A DNA stretch of 6,229 nt from Solirubrobacterales bacterium (lineage in GTDB: Bacteria > Actinomycetota > Thermoleophilia > Solirubrobacterales > Solirubrobacteraceae), in NCBI GenBank assembly GCA_003157595.1, contig PMKB01000191.1:1-6229 (forward strand), given 5' to 3'. This document shows positions 5,432 through 6,229 of this stretch, in pieces. The notes under the pieces were generated by a model. It made no database searches and was not told where the DNA came from. It worked only from the letters and a program-made list of their open reading frames with translations. The position numbers and the translations under genes were made by a program. The first letter of the stretch is position 1, and each line of letters begins with the position of its first letter.

Positions 5432-6229
5432 GTGGTCGTCGAGGTGACACCGACGCTCGTTCCCGAGGTCGTGGACGCACCGGCTCACGCCGGCCTCTCC
5501 GGCAGGGCCGCTCGCTATCCGCGAGCCCGCGTCCGCCCGCGCGCGAGGCGCCGCCCGCTCGGCGCGCGCGGCCGCGGGCTCACCGTGACGCATGTCGCTG
5601 CCGGCGCGGCACTCGCACTCATGATGGCGGCCAGCCTGATGCTCGTATCGCTGGCCGCCGCCCGCCCGAGCTGGCTCTCGCCGATCGGCGAGCGTGGGCC
5701 GTTTCCGAGCTGGCTCGCCGGGCCGCTCGGCCCGTTGACGAACTGGTTCACGCTGCACACGAGCGGCCTCGACGCTGCCTTCACGATCCTCGTCGGCACG
5801 ATGTATGTGTGCTACCTCGTCGCTGTGTTCGCCGCTCCGCGCCTGCGTCCGGCGTGGGTGTTGGGAGCGGTCGTGCTCGTGCACGTCGTCTTCCTGCTGT
5901 CGCCGCCGATGCAGTTGACGGACATCTTCAACTACATCAACTACGCGCGGATGGAGGTCGTCCACGGTCTCAACCCGTACACGACGATTCCGGCGCTCGC
6001 GCCGGCGAGCGATCCGACCTATCTGCTCTCCAACTGGCACGGGTTGCTCAGTCCCTACGGGCCGCTCTTCACGCTGTTCACGCTCACGATGGTGCCGCTG
6101 GGCGTCGCGGGAGCGTTCTGGGCATTCAAGATCGTGCTGATGTTGCTGAGCCTGGGGATCGTCTGGATGGTGTGGCGGTGCGCCGAGCTGCTCGGGCGTA
6201 ACCCGCTGAGTGCGGCGGTGTTCGTCGGG
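5432..6229 (+). CDS. GT-C fold membrane glycosyltransferase, GT87/MptB-like (3' end outside window)
   Basis: An open frame of 266 codons begins at GTG 5432 and runs off the right edge. Residues 1-50 are cytoplasmic-looking, with an Arg-rich stretch (25-48). Membrane segments lie at about 53-77, 114-135, 141-157 and from 212 onward (several). The segment after the third span carries the hallmark of polyprenol-phosphate-sugar-dependent mannosyltransferases: TDIFNY with Asp164, Arg173, then HGLNPYTT (178-185). SPYGPLFT (207-214) follows. In this superfamily the first-loop Asp is the catalytic base or metal/sugar contact, and the sugar comes from a polyprenyl-phosphate donor on the outer face. 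The likely role is elongation of an envelope glycan or lipoglycan; donor and acceptor are unknown. ATG 5621 is in frame but would remove the basic region and cut into the first span, so GTG 5432 is preferred. GTG 5444 is a close alternative. It lies 73 bases after the preceding membrane-protein gene, same strand. Confidence 0.85.
   Translation, partial: MVVEVTPTLVPEVVDAPAHAGLSGRAARYPRARVRPRARRRPLGARGRGLTVTHVAAGAALALMMAASLMLVSLAAARPSWLSPIGERGPFPSWLAGPLGPLTNWFTLHTSGLDAAFTILVGTMYVCYLVAVFAAPRLRPAWVLGAVVLVHVVFLLSPPMQLTDIFNYINYARMEVVHGLNPYTTIPALAPASDPTYLLSNWHGLLSPYGPLFTLFTLTMVPLGVAGAFWAFKIVLMLLSLGIVWMVWRCAELLGRNPLSAAVFVG

Noticed and set aside
5168..6040. Minus-strand open frame of 290 codons and plus-strand frame 5422-6201
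   Set aside because: Both are Arg-rich shadows of the GT87-like glycosyltransferase frame, which alone shows membrane spans and the GLNPY motif.

Overview
The window is visibly very GC-rich, with G/C strongly favoured at third codon positions. It uses GTG as well as ATG starts and carries a TAP-type secreted alpha/beta hydrolase and GT-C-like membrane proteins. This points to a high-GC actinobacterial-type genome, perhaps of the Thermoleophilia/Solirubrobacterales kind; that placement is an inference from protein style, not a marker-gene result. I see no rRNA, tRNA, mobile element, CRISPR array or phage gene.

Layout from left to right: (i) a leftward pair, made of a secreted alpha/beta hydrolase (86-2002, minus) followed 16 bases later by the first 23 codons of a DUF255/SPATA20-type thioredoxin-domain protein that runs off the left edge (1-69, minus). 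(ii) A 176-base divergent spacer, then a complete RidA-family enamine/imine deaminase (2179-2565, plus). (iii) A 27-base convergent gap containing a GC-rich hairpin, then a membrane-anchored NHL-type beta-propeller protein (2593-3669, minus). (iv) A 147-base divergent spacer, then two rightward polytopic membrane proteins: a 513-residue protein with an unassigned GT-C-like look and a soluble C-terminal domain (3817-5358), and, 73 bases later, a GT87/MptB-like polyprenol-phosphate-sugar-dependent glycosyltransferase that starts at GTG 5432 and is cut by the right edge.

The window reads mostly as ordinary chromosomal housekeeping and cell-envelope genes. RidA clears reactive enamines in the cytoplasm. 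The hydrolase and the anchored propeller act outside the membrane. The two right-hand proteins probably belong to envelope glycan assembly. A shared feature is that four of the five internal gene starts have a TAnnnT-like hexamer (one is CAGAAT) only 6-8 bases upstream, usually with no good Shine-Dalgarno sequence. This fits leaderless transcripts. No clear new defence or mobile system is visible; the least characterised item is the 513-residue membrane protein.
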